From contig ONBO01000004.1 in assembly GCA_900316125.1 (NCBI GenBank), positions 1-64,000 of the forward strand: a stretch of DNA of 64,000 nt. The letters are read 5' to 3'. Shown here one piece after another: positions 36,307 to 44,720 of this stretch. Position numbers and translations under genes: made by a program. The notes under the pieces are model-generated. The model worked only from the letters and a program-made list of their open reading frames with translations, had not been told where the DNA came from and did no database searches. The stretch's first letter is position 1; each line of letters opens with the position of its first letter. Origin of the DNA: an uncultured Bacteroidales bacterium (lineage in GTDB: Bacteria > Bacteroidota > Bacteroidia > Bacteroidales > Paludibacteraceae).

Positions 36307-36335
36307 TAATGATTATAATTAACCATATTAATATT

Positions 36336-38925
36336 ATGAAAATCAATTCTTTACAAATTTTAATGGGGGGGGGTAGCACTTCTATTGCTCGCCTCATTGT
36401 TCGCTTGTAACAAAGACAAGAAGGACGAACCTCAAGGTGCAAAAATTGAAAGCATCAGTTTCAAACAAGAAAACTACTCTGTATTTGAATATCAGGCGGA
36501 GGGTATAAACCTCAGAGAAGAGCTGACAATAGCTCCAGCTGCCATGGCGGACACCTGCAAGGTGACATGGGCGCTCACAAATACAGATGTCGCCTCCATC
36601 AGCAAAGACGGTGTTATTACACCTAATAAAGTAGGTGAGACCTTGGTAACTGCCACCGTTCAAAACAAATCAGCTCAGTGCAAATTCACAGTTAAAGAGG
36701 TAGTGGTAACAAAAATTATATTAGAGGACTTGGAAGTTGCAGTAGGTGCAGAAACTGCCCTGGTATACACTACAGAGCCTGCTATGGTGCCGGTTGATCG
36801 CCTTACACTTACAAGCGCCGATGTTAATGTTGCCAAAATAAGTGAAAGCAATGCCGTTATTGGTGTAAAAGATGGTGAGACCACAATTACCGCCAAATGC
36901 GGTACCGTTCAGGCTACATGCAATGTGAAGGTGGGCAAGGGTGTGATACCTGTTAAAAGTGTAAAGGTTTTACCTGCAAGTTTTGCAGACGATGTTATAG
37001 TAGGAGCCACTAAGAAACTTGAAATTGAGGTGGATCCTGTAGACGCTCAATATGATAAAGTTATCTGGAGAACTTCAAACAGTTCAGTAGCCACGGTAAG
37101 TGAAGATGGAACCGTTACCTGCAAGGGAAAGGGTAGCTGTACCATCACCGCCACTGTAGACGGTAAGGAGGGAACTTGTCAGGTTACTTATACCGAGTCT
37201 ATTGTGCATGTAACATCAGTGACAGTAACCCCATCCACATGGACAACCAATGTAACTATAGGGCTTACTAAGAAACTTACTGCTACAGTGCTGCCTGATA
37301 ATGCTACAGAAAAGACTGTGACTTGGACATCATCTAATAATAGTATTGCCTCAGTAGCTTCTGACGGAACCGTTACTTGTAAGGGAGTTGGTGAGGCTAC
37401 CATCACAGCTTCATGTGATGGTAAGAGTGGAACTTGCAAGGTTACTTTCAAAAAAGTTCCAGTAACCTCAGTTAGCGTTGATCCAGCATCATTTACTGGC
37501 GATGCAATTGTGGGCTCAACTAAGAAACTCAAGGCTAATATTTTCCCAACTAATGCAACAGAACAGACTGTTGTTTGGGCATCATCTAATAATAGCGTGG
37601 CTGAAGTAAGCCATGACGGAACCGTAACCTGCAAGGGCGTGGGAACGGCTACCATTTCTGCTACATGTGACGGCAAGAGCGGCACATGCAAGGTAACTTA
37701 CAATAAGATCAAGGTGACCTCTGTAATAGTAAATCCATCTGTTTTCACTATGGAAGGCAATGTTGGTTCCACCAAGCAGCTTACTGTTATAATTCAGCCG
37801 TCAAATGCTTCAGAAAAGACAATTTCATTGAAATCTTCTAACACATCTGTTGCCACTGTAAGTAGTACAGGCCTTGTTACTTGCAAGGGCGTGGGAGATG
37901 CTACCATTACAGCTACATGTGACGGCGTGAGTGGTACATGTACTGCTCACTTTACACAACCTGTTATAAAAGTACAATCAGTAACTATGTCACAAACCAG
38001 TGCCAATCTTCTTTCTGTGGCAACGGCAGGTGGAGAAGGTATAGGCATACTATCTCTTGATGCAACGGTAAAACCATCTAATGCAACATATCCTACATTA
38101 ACATGGAAATCTTCAAATACATCAGTTGCCTCAGTAGATGGATATGGCGTAGTGATTGCATACGGGGCTGGTACAACAACCATTACAGCCACTGCTGATG
38201 GAAAGTCTGCCACATGTGAAATCACAGTCAGACCAGGTGCTTATATATTAGACCGTGAAAATAACTCATATCTTACTGTAAAAATAGGTAATCAGTGGTG
38301 GTTTGCTGAGAATCTTAGATGTGGAAGATATGACACTAATAGCGAGCGACCCAATGCAGGTATAAGTAGTTCGCCTACTGCAGATGGTGATGATCCATTC
38401 TATTTGGATACACGTATAACATCTAATTGGGAAGATGCAACTCATGCAGGTTACTTAAGTGCCGCTCAGAAAAAGAAACTGGGATACATGTATAACTGGG
38501 CAGCAGCTGTAGGTTTTAGAACTGGCTCAGAAGCCAGAGAAAGTACAAGCCTTACAGGTCGCCAGGGTATCTGTCCTAATGGTTGGCATATACCTACCCT
38601 TGCCGAATGGAATACCCTTATCTCAAACGTGGGTGGAGAGGAGGTTGCTGGTACAAAATTGAAGACAACATCCGGGTGGTACACCACAAGTAGTTCATTT
38701 AACAGCAATGGTACTGATGAGTTCTTCTTTAGTATACTACCTTCCGGAGGTGGATCTAGTGGTAAAATACATGATATTGGTGAATATGCTAGATTTTGGA
38801 CTTCTTCCGTTAATGTTTATAATACTCAATATGCAACCTATGAAGAGTTCTGTTGGGGTTATGGCTATTCTGTTGACAGAGATAGTGGTAAACACAGTCT
38901 GCTTGCAGTTCGTTGCGTAAAGTGA
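36336..38925 (+). CDS. Large FISUMP lipoprotein with seven Ig-like domains, out of frame at a poly-G tract
   Basis: Translation from ATG 36336 (MKINSLQILMGGG...) meets a stop after 22 residues, because nine G at 36365-36373 shift the frame. With eight G the frame joins VALLLLASLFAC, a perfect lipoprotein signal with lipobox ASLFAC, and continues for ~860 residues. The body has seven BIG2 Ig-like domains of about 84 residues, then a FISUMP domain (~38275-38922; VKIGNQWWFAENLRC, GICPNGWHIPTLAEW, final VRCVK). The sister gene at 38947 has the same MKxxSL start. I read it as a phase-variable gene captured OFF, or a homopolymer sequencing error. The mature-protein frame is 36373-38925. Confidence 0.85.
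36365..36373 (+). repeat. Homopolymer of nine G within the signal-peptide codons
   Basis: A (G)9 run in an otherwise AT-rich region, ten codons into the lipoprotein gene. Eight (or eleven) G would give an intact lipoprotein precursor; nine gives premature termination. Such tracts mutate by slipped-strand mispairing. Confidence 0.9.
36952..37971 (+). repeat. Tandem ~255-bp Ig-domain repeats within the FISUMP lipoprotein
   Basis: Four successive units start at 36952, 37210, 37462 and 37714 (258, 252, 252 and 258 bp). They share strongly conserved DNA such as GGAACCGTTACCTGCAAGGG near 37110, with close copies near 37365 and 37617. Unequal recombination among these units could change domain number. 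Confidence 0.85.
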
Positions 38926-38946
38926 TAATTTTAATAACGTAATACT

Positions 38947-40998
38947 ATGAAAGTTAAATCTTTAATTATGATTATTGCATCCCTTGCACTAATTATGGCA
39001 TCGGGGTGCAAGAAAGAGGCTAAGCCAGGTCAGCTTGAAAGCATTAAATTTAAGCAGGCAAGTTACACCATAGCGGAAAACTATCTTGATTTTAATCTGA
39101 GAAAAGAGCTTGAAACAGTACCTGCAGGCGTAAAAGACACTGCTAAAATCAAATATGTTATCAGCGATGAAAGTGTGGCTACAATGAACAGCAGTTACCT
39201 TGAACCAAAGCGTGACGGTGATATCACCGTTACAGCAACTATTCAAGGTAAAAGCGCAACTTGCGATGTTAAGATTACAGCTGTGCCTATTGAGGATTTC
39301 TCTTTGGAGGATTTCTCTGTACAATTATATGGCACTGCAAAAGTTCTCCTCACCACTGAGCCAAATGGTATAAGCCATGAACGTTTTACATGGAAGGTGA
39401 GTGACGAATCTTATGCCACTATAGACCAAAGCGGTGTTGTTACAGGACTCAAAGAGGGGACCGTCACTGTTACCGCCACTGCTGACGGCAAGAGTAGAAT
39501 ATGTGATCTTACAGTTAAAAAGAAAGTTGTAACTGATGTAAAACTTTCACAAACAGAAGCACGATTCTACAAAATTGGAGAGACACTTCAGCTTACTGCC
39601 ATAGTGGAGCCTGACGACGCATCATTCCCGGAGGTAACATGGACAAGCAGCAACCCTGATATAGTAAGTGTTGACGATAAAGGTTTACTTACTGCAAAGA
39701 AATATCCTAAAGATGATAATCCACCTATAGTCATCATTGCTAAAGCTGACAATGTAAAGGCTTATTGTTATGTTACGCTTTGGCCACAGCAAGCCACTAA
39801 AATACTTCTAAACGCAGTAAACTATACATTCACGGAAGTAGGTGAATCATTTGATCTCTATATTTGGAGAGTGGAGCCAGCCGAGCGAACTCTTGAAGAT
39901 GTGTACCAGTGGTATACAATGAGAGGAGATACAAAGGTATGTTCAATAAACGGTCAGGCGCAAATATTATCTACTAAACTAACTAGGGTCTCTATAACAT
40001 GCAACTCACCTGGCAAAGAGACAATACGCTGTATGGATGATTGGTCTGGAGTATACGCAGACTGTGAGGTTGAACTGCCATTAATTCCTATAACTGGAAT
40101 AAGTTTATCGAGTACTTCAACTGTAAGGTCACTATCCGATGGAAAGTTCACAGTTTCTGCCACGGTCACACCTTCTAACGCAAATGAGGATATTAAATGG
40201 GAGGTGAACTCCAAATTCTCAGGCGTTGGTGCTGCGACCATAACCCCATCAAAAGACGGTCGTTCTGCATCTGTTAATCCTACGCAAGTTGGACATATAA
40301 TTGTAACAGCCTCTTCTTCAAATGCTTCAGGCCAGATTGACATTAGTATAGTGGAGAATAATGGTACAGTAACTGACTGTCAAAATAATACTTATCAAAC
40401 TGTAAAGATTGGCAATCAATGGTGGATGGCGGAGAATTTGAAATGCACAATGTATTCCACCAATAGCGAGGCCTCCGGAAGTATAAAAAACTTTATATCA
40501 TCACATAGCACTAACAGTTATCCTCCGTATTACTACTTATATTCTTCGTCTTCTTTTTGGAATAGCTGGTCAAGTAAAGACAAAGAAAAAGCAGGTTTAC
40601 TTTACAACTGGGCCGCAGCAGTTGGTTTTGACTCTGAGAGTGATGCCAAAGCACAGACAACAGACTTTAGTAAAAGACGTCAAGGTATCTGCCCTGATGG
40701 TTGGCACTTGCCTACAGTAGCAGAGCTGACAACACTTAAAAATTATGTGACGTCATATGATGATCTGGCAGCCGACAGCTGGTATGGAAATGATAAATAT
40801 GGATTCTATGCTCTGCCTACCTGTACTTACAGTCCTGATAAACGAGATTATTCTTCCAATACAAAATATTGTTACTTCTGGTCTGCGTCTGCTGGCAGTG
40901 CAAATAGTGCTAAGGCATTATATATAAAATCTGCACTTTATGATATATATTCACAAGGTAAAGACGGATTTTACAGCGTCCGCTGTGTTAAGAACTAA
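38947..40998 (+). CDS. FISUMP lipoprotein with several Ig-like domains
   Basis: A 683-residue lipoprotein with lipobox MASGC (Cys21). About five BIG2-like domains follow, with clear cores such as FTWKVSDESYATIDQSG and VTWTSSNPDIVSVDDKG and more diverged ones toward the C-terminal side. The FISUMP domain starts near residue 475 (TVKIGNQWWMAENLKC) and includes GICPDGWHLPTVAEL and a final SVRCVKN. It is 21 bp downstream of the poly-G gene, and its first domain aligns with that gene's first domain, so the pair arose by duplication. If translation of the first gene is aborted, polarity could also affect this one. Confidence 0.9.
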   Translation: MKVKSLIMIIASLALIMASGCKKEAKPGQLESIKFKQASYTIAENYLDFNLRKELETVPAGVKDTAKIKYVISDESVATMNSSYLEPKRDGDITVTATIQGKSATCDVKITAVPIEDFSLEDFSVQLYGTAKVLLTTEPNGISHERFTWKVSDESYATIDQSGVVTGLKEGTVTVTATADGKSRICDLTVKKKVVTDVKLSQTEARFYKIGETLQLTAIVEPDDASFPEVTWTSSNPDIVSVDDKGLLTAKKYPKDDNPPIVIIAKADNVKAYCYVTLWPQQATKILLNAVNYTFTEVGESFDLYIWRVEPAERTLEDVYQWYTMRGDTKVCSINGQAQILSTKLTRVSITCNSPGKETIRCMDDWSGVYADCEVELPLIPITGISLSSTSTVRSLSDGKFTVSATVTPSNANEDIKWEVNSKFSGVGAATITPSKDGRSASVNPTQVGHIIVTASSSNASGQIDISIVENNGTVTDCQNNTYQTVKIGNQWWMAENLKCTMYSTNSEASGSIKNFISSHSTNSYPPYYYLYSSSSFWNSWSSKDKEKAGLLYNWAAAVGFDSESDAKAQTTDFSKRRQGICPDGWHLPTVAELTTLKNYVTSYDDLAADSWYGNDKYGFYALPTCTYSPDKRDYSSNTKYCYFWSASAGSANSAKALYIKSALYDIYSQGKDGFYSVRCVKN

Positions 40999-41020
40999 TC
41001 GCTCTTAACTAAATAATTCA

Positions 41021-41050
41021 AATCGGGACTCATACGGGTCCCGATTGCTT
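41021..41050 (+). terminator. Intrinsic terminator after the FISUMP pair
   Basis: AATCGGGAC (41022-41030 region) and GTCCCGATT (41038-41046) form a 9-bp stem with an 8-base loop. The T-tract behind it is short (GCTTATTTT), so efficiency may be moderate. Confidence 0.65.
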
Positions 41051-41078
41051 ATTTTAAATCGAAAAATCTGAATTGATA

Positions 41079-41110
41079 TTTGTTTTTTTTATAAAACATT
41101 CCTATTTTTG
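41079..41110 (+). promoter_or_regulatory. Predicted promoter of the second DUF4143 ATPase
   Basis: TTTG 41079-41082, 20 bp, TATTTTTG 41103-41110 followed by C: consensus match. The predicted transcription start (~41116) falls at the edge of the TGAACATTTT repeat array. Confidence 0.75.
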
Positions 41111-41116
41111 CAGTGT

Positions 41117-41172
41117 ATTGAACATTTTTGTTCAATGCGCTGAACATTTTTACTCAATGTACTGAACATTTT
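41117..41172 (+). repeat. 22-bp-period TGAACATTTT array with embedded palindrome
   Basis: TGAACATTTT occurs exactly at 41119, 41141 and 41163, a strict 22-bp period. The first copy sits in the perfect dyad ATTGAACA-TTTT-TGTTCAAT (41117-41136), and TCAATG recurs after the second copy. The array lies just downstream of the promoter and ends about 20 bp before ATG 41191, as expected of an operator or an RNA leader element. Confidence 0.88.
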
Positions 41173-41190
41173 ATTTTAATTGTTATTTCT

Positions 41191-42384
41191 ATGGAATACA
41201 AAAGGGCGCAGTTTTCTGAGATTTTGAGCCGTATAGATGAGCCGAGAGGAAAAATTCAAGTTATAATAGGCCCAAGACAAGTTGGAAAGTCAACGCTTAT
41301 AGGGCAGGTGCTTGAAGAGTGTCGTATCCCGTATGACAGCTATTCGGCGGATGATGATATAAACGCAACATCCCAGTGGATAGTAGAGAAATGGGAGGTG
41401 CAGAGAATGAAGATGGTTTCAAAGAATGAAGCCAAAAGATTACTTGTAATAGATGAGGTGCAGAAAATTAAGCAATGGAGTGAGGTGGTTAAAGCGGAAT
41501 GGGATAAGGATACACGTGAGAAAAGAAATTTGATAGTTGTTCTGCTTGGTTCATCAAGAATGCTCCTTGAAAAAGGGTTAAAGGAGTCTCTTGCTGGCAG
41601 GTTTGAATTAATACGCCTTACTCATTGGACATATCCAGAAATGAGGGATTGTTTTGGGTGGAACGTTCAGCAGTATATTTACTATGGAGGTTACCCAGGG
41701 GCGGCTCAATATATACACAATGAGCATCGATGGAGAAACTATGTAAAGGACTCTCTTATAGAACCGTCCATATCTAAAGATGTTTTGCTTGATACAAAGA
41801 TAACAAAACCTCAATTGCTACGCCAGCTCTTTGAATTGGGATGCAGTTACAGTGGTGAAATAATATCGTTGACCAAGATAGCAGCTCAGTTACAAGATGC
41901 AGGTAATGTGACCACTCTTGCAGGATATTTGCATCTGCTTGATGAATGTGAGTTACTTGGCGGTCTGCAGAAGTATGCAGAAGATGAAGCACGCAAATAT
42001 AACTCAATACCAAAGTTCCAAGTGTATAATAGTGCTCTCAGGAATGTTTATATGTATGACAGTTTTACTGATGTGATAGAGAACCCCAAACTATGGGGTC
42101 GTTACGCTGAATCTGCTGTTGGTGCGTATTTGGCAAGTCAGGCAAAAATATATGACTATAAACTGTTCTATTGGAGAGAAAAAAATGATGAAGTTGATTT
42201 TGTACTGCTTAGAGGCGGCAAGAAGGTTGCTCTGGAGGTTAAAAGCGGTAAAAGAACGTACAATAGTGGTCTTGCCACTTTTGCAAAGTTATACAATCCC
42301 CATAAATCATTGGTCATTGGCTCGGGTGGCCTATCCTTTGAGGAGTTCTTGTCACTGGATTTGAACTTGTTGTTCTCACATTAA
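41191..42384 (+). CDS. AAA ATPase with DUF4143 domain
   Basis: A 397-residue protein from ATG 41191 (MEYKRAQFSEIL); the in-frame upstream codons are the repeat array and are not coding. Walker A is GPRQVGKS (27-34), Walker B is LLVIDEVQK near 84-92, and LLGSSRMLL is the sensor region. The C-terminal domain keeps a PD-(D/E)XK-like core: D in NDEVDFVLLRGG and E-x-K in VALEVKSGK. It differs from the ATPase at 14802-16058 in sequence and in having this site intact. The MNT/HEPN module follows downstream. Function of the family is unknown. Confidence 0.92.
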   Translation: MEYKRAQFSEILSRIDEPRGKIQVIIGPRQVGKSTLIGQVLEECRIPYDSYSADDDINATSQWIVEKWEVQRMKMVSKNEAKRLLVIDEVQKIKQWSEVVKAEWDKDTREKRNLIVVLLGSSRMLLEKGLKESLAGRFELIRLTHWTYPEMRDCFGWNVQQYIYYGGYPGAAQYIHNEHRWRNYVKDSLIEPSISKDVLLDTKITKPQLLRQLFELGCSYSGEIISLTKIAAQLQDAGNVTTLAGYLHLLDECELLGGLQKYAEDEARKYNSIPKFQVYNSALRNVYMYDSFTDVIENPKLWGRYAESAVGAYLASQAKIYDYKLFYWREKNDEVDFVLLRGGKKVALEVKSGKRTYNSGLATFAKLYNPHKSLVIGSGGLSFEEFLSLDLNLLFSH

Positions 42385-42397
42385 TTTGCTATTATTA

Positions 42398-42428
42398 TTT
42401 GTTTATGTCATCCTTTTTTGTAATTTTG
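42398..42428 (+). promoter_or_regulatory. Predicted promoter of the MNT/HEPN module (near-leaderless)
   Basis: TTTG 42398-42401, exactly 19 bp, TAATTTTG 42421-42428 followed by C. The first coding ATG is at 42435, so the transcript would have almost no 5' leader. Confidence 0.78.
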
Positions 42429-42434
42429 CAATAA

Positions 42435-42752
42435 ATGGAAGATAAACTTAAAATAGAGTATCTTACGGAGTTGGGCAGAAAAATTCTACCCAAGGGTGCA
42501 TCGCTGTGGCTGTATGGCAGTAGGGCGAGGGGCACTGCGCGGAAAGATTCAGACTGGGATTTGCTTGTGCTTATTGATAAAGACAAACGTGAGAACTCAG
42601 ATTTTATGGAATATACAATGCCGTTTATTGATTTGGGGATAATGTACGGAGAAGCCGTTATGCCACACTTGTATACATATAAGCAGTGGAAAGACTACTC
42701 TTTCACCCCATTTGAAAAGAATGTTGAACGAGATAAGATTGTTTTAATATGA
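42435..42752 (+). CDS. MNT-type minimal nucleotidyltransferase (putative antitoxin)
   Basis: A 105-residue protein with the minimal nucleotidyltransferase signature LWLYGSRARGTARKDSDWDL (GS-x9-D-x-D) at residues ~25-44 and a third acidic position later. In MNT/HEPN pairs the MNT partner neutralises the HEPN RNase, in studied cases by adenylylating (AMPylating) it. Its end overlaps the HEPN gene by 4 bp, so they are translationally coupled. Confidence 0.9.
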   Translation: MEDKLKIEYLTELGRKILPKGASLWLYGSRARGTARKDSDWDLLVLIDKDKRENSDFMEYTMPFIDLGIMYGEAVMPHLYTYKQWKDYSFTPFEKNVERDKIVLI

Positions 42753-43147
42753 GTTTAAGTGATGAAGAAAGAGATGTTTTGGTCTCTTTAGAGATTGAAA
42801 AGGCTGAAAAAACCTTTAGTCAGGCGTCAATGTGTGTTGAAAACCAAATGTGGGATATGCTTGCTAACAGGTTGTATTATTCATTGTTTCATGCTGTGTC
42901 TGCTTTGTTTATTAGAAACAAAATACAAGTAGGTACTCATAAAGGCATGGTCGTGATGTTAGGTAAGGAGTTTGTTATAAAGGGTGTGTTGACTGTAGAT
43001 GAGGCTCACACAGTGTCTAGATTGCAGCAGTTGCGTGAGGAGGGAGATTATAATTGTCATATTGAAACCACACAGGCGGAGATTTTGCCATTTGTTGATA
43101 AAACAAAGGCTCTCATTGATAAAATCAAGACTCTCGTCGTTGTGTAG
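42749..43147 (+). CDS. HEPN-domain protein (putative toxin of MNT/HEPN pair)
   Basis: A 132-residue all-helical protein. The segment ANRLYYSLFHAVSALF, then GTHKGM, and LREEGDYNC near the end are typical of COG1895-like HEPN proteins. The canonical R-x4-6-H RNase motif is not clearly present: an R is followed by the conserved DY and a His nine residues on. Catalytic competence is therefore uncertain. It is coupled to the MNT gene and followed after 7 bp by the CinA-like gene. Confidence 0.85.
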   Translation: MSLSDEERDVLVSLEIEKAEKTFSQASMCVENQMWDMLANRLYYSLFHAVSALFIRNKIQVGTHKGMVVMLGKEFVIKGVLTVDEAHTVSRLQQLREEGDYNCHIETTQAEILPFVDKTKALIDKIKTLVVV

Positions 43148-43154
43148 TCATTCT

Positions 43155-43601
43155 ATGTTTACAGTATCTACAGCAGAAAGTTGCACGGGAGGTAATATAG
43201 CCCACCTGATAACAGAGGTGCCTGGCAGTTCAAACTACTTTAAGGGCTCAGTGGTGAGTTATGCCACTGAGGTTAAGGTAAAGGTGCTTGGAGTGCCGGC
43301 GGAACTTGTGAAAAAGTACGGAGTGGTAAGTTCACAGGTGGCGGAGTCCATGGCTAATGGAGTCCGCTGCCTTATGGATACAGATTACGCCATCTCAACT
43401 ACAGGCGTTGCCGGCCCCGGCGATGCAGACGGCGTCAAGGCTGGCACAGTATGGGTGGCTGTTTGCAGCCGCACAGAAGTCTATTCCACCATGCTTGAAC
43501 TCAGCGGCACACGCACAGAAAACATCCAGGAAGCGTCACGCCTCGCCATTGAGTTTCTTAGCAAATGTTTCCCAGCTGTACTTTTTCTTCTGAGCAAGTA
43601 G
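43155..43601 (+). CDS. CinA C-terminal-domain protein (nicotinamide-nucleotide amidase family), short N-terminus
   Basis: A 148-residue PncC/CinA-C-like protein. Catalytic-type motifs are STAESCTGGNIAHLI, PGSSNYFKGSVVSYA and STTGVAGPGDADG followed by GTVWVAV. Such proteins deamidate NMN to NaMN in pyridine nucleotide recycling. ATG 43155 begins only six residues before the AESCTGG loop; family members usually have a 15-20-residue helix first. The upstream sequence in this frame is the HEPN gene read out of phase, so the N-terminus may have been lost when the TA module inserted. Its last 66 bp overlap the convergent glycosyltransferase gene. Confidence 0.85.
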   Translation: MFTVSTAESCTGGNIAHLITEVPGSSNYFKGSVVSYATEVKVKVLGVPAELVKKYGVVSSQVAESMANGVRCLMDTDYAISTTGVAGPGDADGVKAGTVWVAVCSRTEVYSTMLELSGTRTENIQEASRLAIEFLSKCFPAVLFLLSK

Positions 43602-44654
43602 TCCCAGTAGGAAGTCTTCCGGTTTGTGATTTGTGAAGAAATCATCCATGGCAGACGCTATGGAGGTGGCATCGGGGTTGACAACATATCCAGCCTCACC
43701 GTGCGGCACAATCTCAGGCAGCCCGCCCACATTAGTCACAATCATAGGCTTCTCCATCTGGTAGCAAATCTGCGTAATACCGCTCTGAGTGGCGGTCTTG
43801 TACGGTTGCACCACAATGTCAGCCACAGAGAACCAGTACTTTATGTTGTCATCATCAATGAAGTCATTATGCCAGATAATCTGCTCCTTAATGCCAAGTT
43901 TGGAGGCAAGGCTCATATATTTCTCCTGGTTGCCGTAGAACTCGCCAGCCACAATCAGCCTTATGCCACGCTCTAAGAACTTGCCCTGAGCGTACGCCTC
44001 AAGCAGAAGGTCAAGCCCCTTGTAATCACGTATAAAGCCAAAGAACATGGCGTAGCGGCCGTCAGGGTCAAGGCCGAGCTTTGCAGCCGCCTCCGCTTTG
44101 GTAACCTTGCTGCCGTAGGTGTCATAGAGCGGATGCTGGGTTACAATGCAGGGCTTGTTTGTGAACTGCTTCAGTTCATCACGCACAGAGGCGCTCAATA
44201 CGATAAACTGGTCAATGCCGCCAATAAAGTATTTTGACAGTATGCTGTCATAAAAATGCCTCTCATGCGGAATTATGTTATCCACAAGCGCCACTACACG
44301 AGTCTTGCCATTGCCCCTTACTATGCGAGCAATAGTCCCAAGGCATGGCGCCATAAAGGGCATCCAGTACCTTACCAGTAGCAGGTCTGGCGCCTCTTTT
44401 GCAATCCTGCGCCCAACGCTAATCCAGTTAAAAGGATTCACAGAGTTCACGCTGCGGCGCATGTTTACGTCAGACGGCGCGGATGAGGTGTTATACTGGG
44501 TCTTGCCAGGGAACAGAAACTCAGGGTATTGCAGAGAGAAGTTTTCAATGGTGACAGAGTGCCCCTCATTCATTAGTTCAATTGCAAGGCGGTCATAGAA
44601 AGCCGCGATGCCACCTCTGTAAGGATATGCTGGACCAAGAAGCGTGATTTTCAT
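43536..44654 (-). CDS. Glycosyltransferase family 4-type protein
   Basis: A 372-residue GT-B-fold enzyme. The N-terminal domain opens with LLGPAYPYRGGIAAFYDRLA. The C-terminal nucleotide-sugar domain has FFGFIRDYKGLDLLLEAYA and then the E-x7-E-type region YKTATQSGITQICYQMEKP followed by VTNVGGLPEIV. It probably transfers a sugar in LPS, capsule or glycoprotein assembly; acceptor and donor are unknown. It is a monocistronic-looking gene, divergent from the ABC importer, with a promoter reaching into the importer's first codons. Confidence 0.92.
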   Translation of the reverse strand: MKITLLGPAYPYRGGIAAFYDRLAIELMNEGHSVTIENFSLQYPEFLFPGKTQYNTSSAPSDVNMRRSVNSVNPFNWISVGRRIAKEAPDLLLVRYWMPFMAPCLGTIARIVRGNGKTRVVALVDNIIPHERHFYDSILSKYFIGGIDQFIVLSASVRDELKQFTNKPCIVTQHPLYDTYGSKVTKAEAAAKLGLDPDGRYAMFFGFIRDYKGLDLLLEAYAQGKFLERGIRLIVAGEFYGNQEKYMSLASKLGIKEQIIWHNDFIDDDNIKYWFSVADIVVQPYKTATQSGITQICYQMEKPMIVTNVGGLPEIVPHGEAGYVVNPDATSIASAMDDFFTNHKPEDFLLGLLAQKKKYSWETFAKKLNGEA

Positions 44655-44689
44655 AAAAATTTACTAACTTTGTGAGTTGTTTTATGCTA

Positions 44690-44720
44690 CAAAGATAAAT
44701 GAAATCCGTTTTATTTCAAA
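44690..44720 (-). promoter_or_regulatory. Predicted promoter of the glycosyltransferase gene
   Basis: On the minus strand TTTG (44720-44717), 19 bp, TATCTTTG (44697-44690): a full consensus match. The -33 lies inside the first codons of the divergent binding-protein gene (ATG 44699), so the two transcription units overlap head to head. Confidence 0.72.

Noticed and set aside
36385-36420. TTG 36385 as the true start of the large FISUMP lipoprotein
   Set aside because: It lies in the middle of the hydrophobic signal core and would leave only eight residues with no n-region; restoring the frame at the G-tract gives a complete signal peptide.
41117-41172. TGAACATTTT array as a CRISPR or iteron origin
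   Set aside because: Only three copies with 12-bp AT-rich spacers directly downstream of a promoter; no replication gene. A regulatory array fits better.
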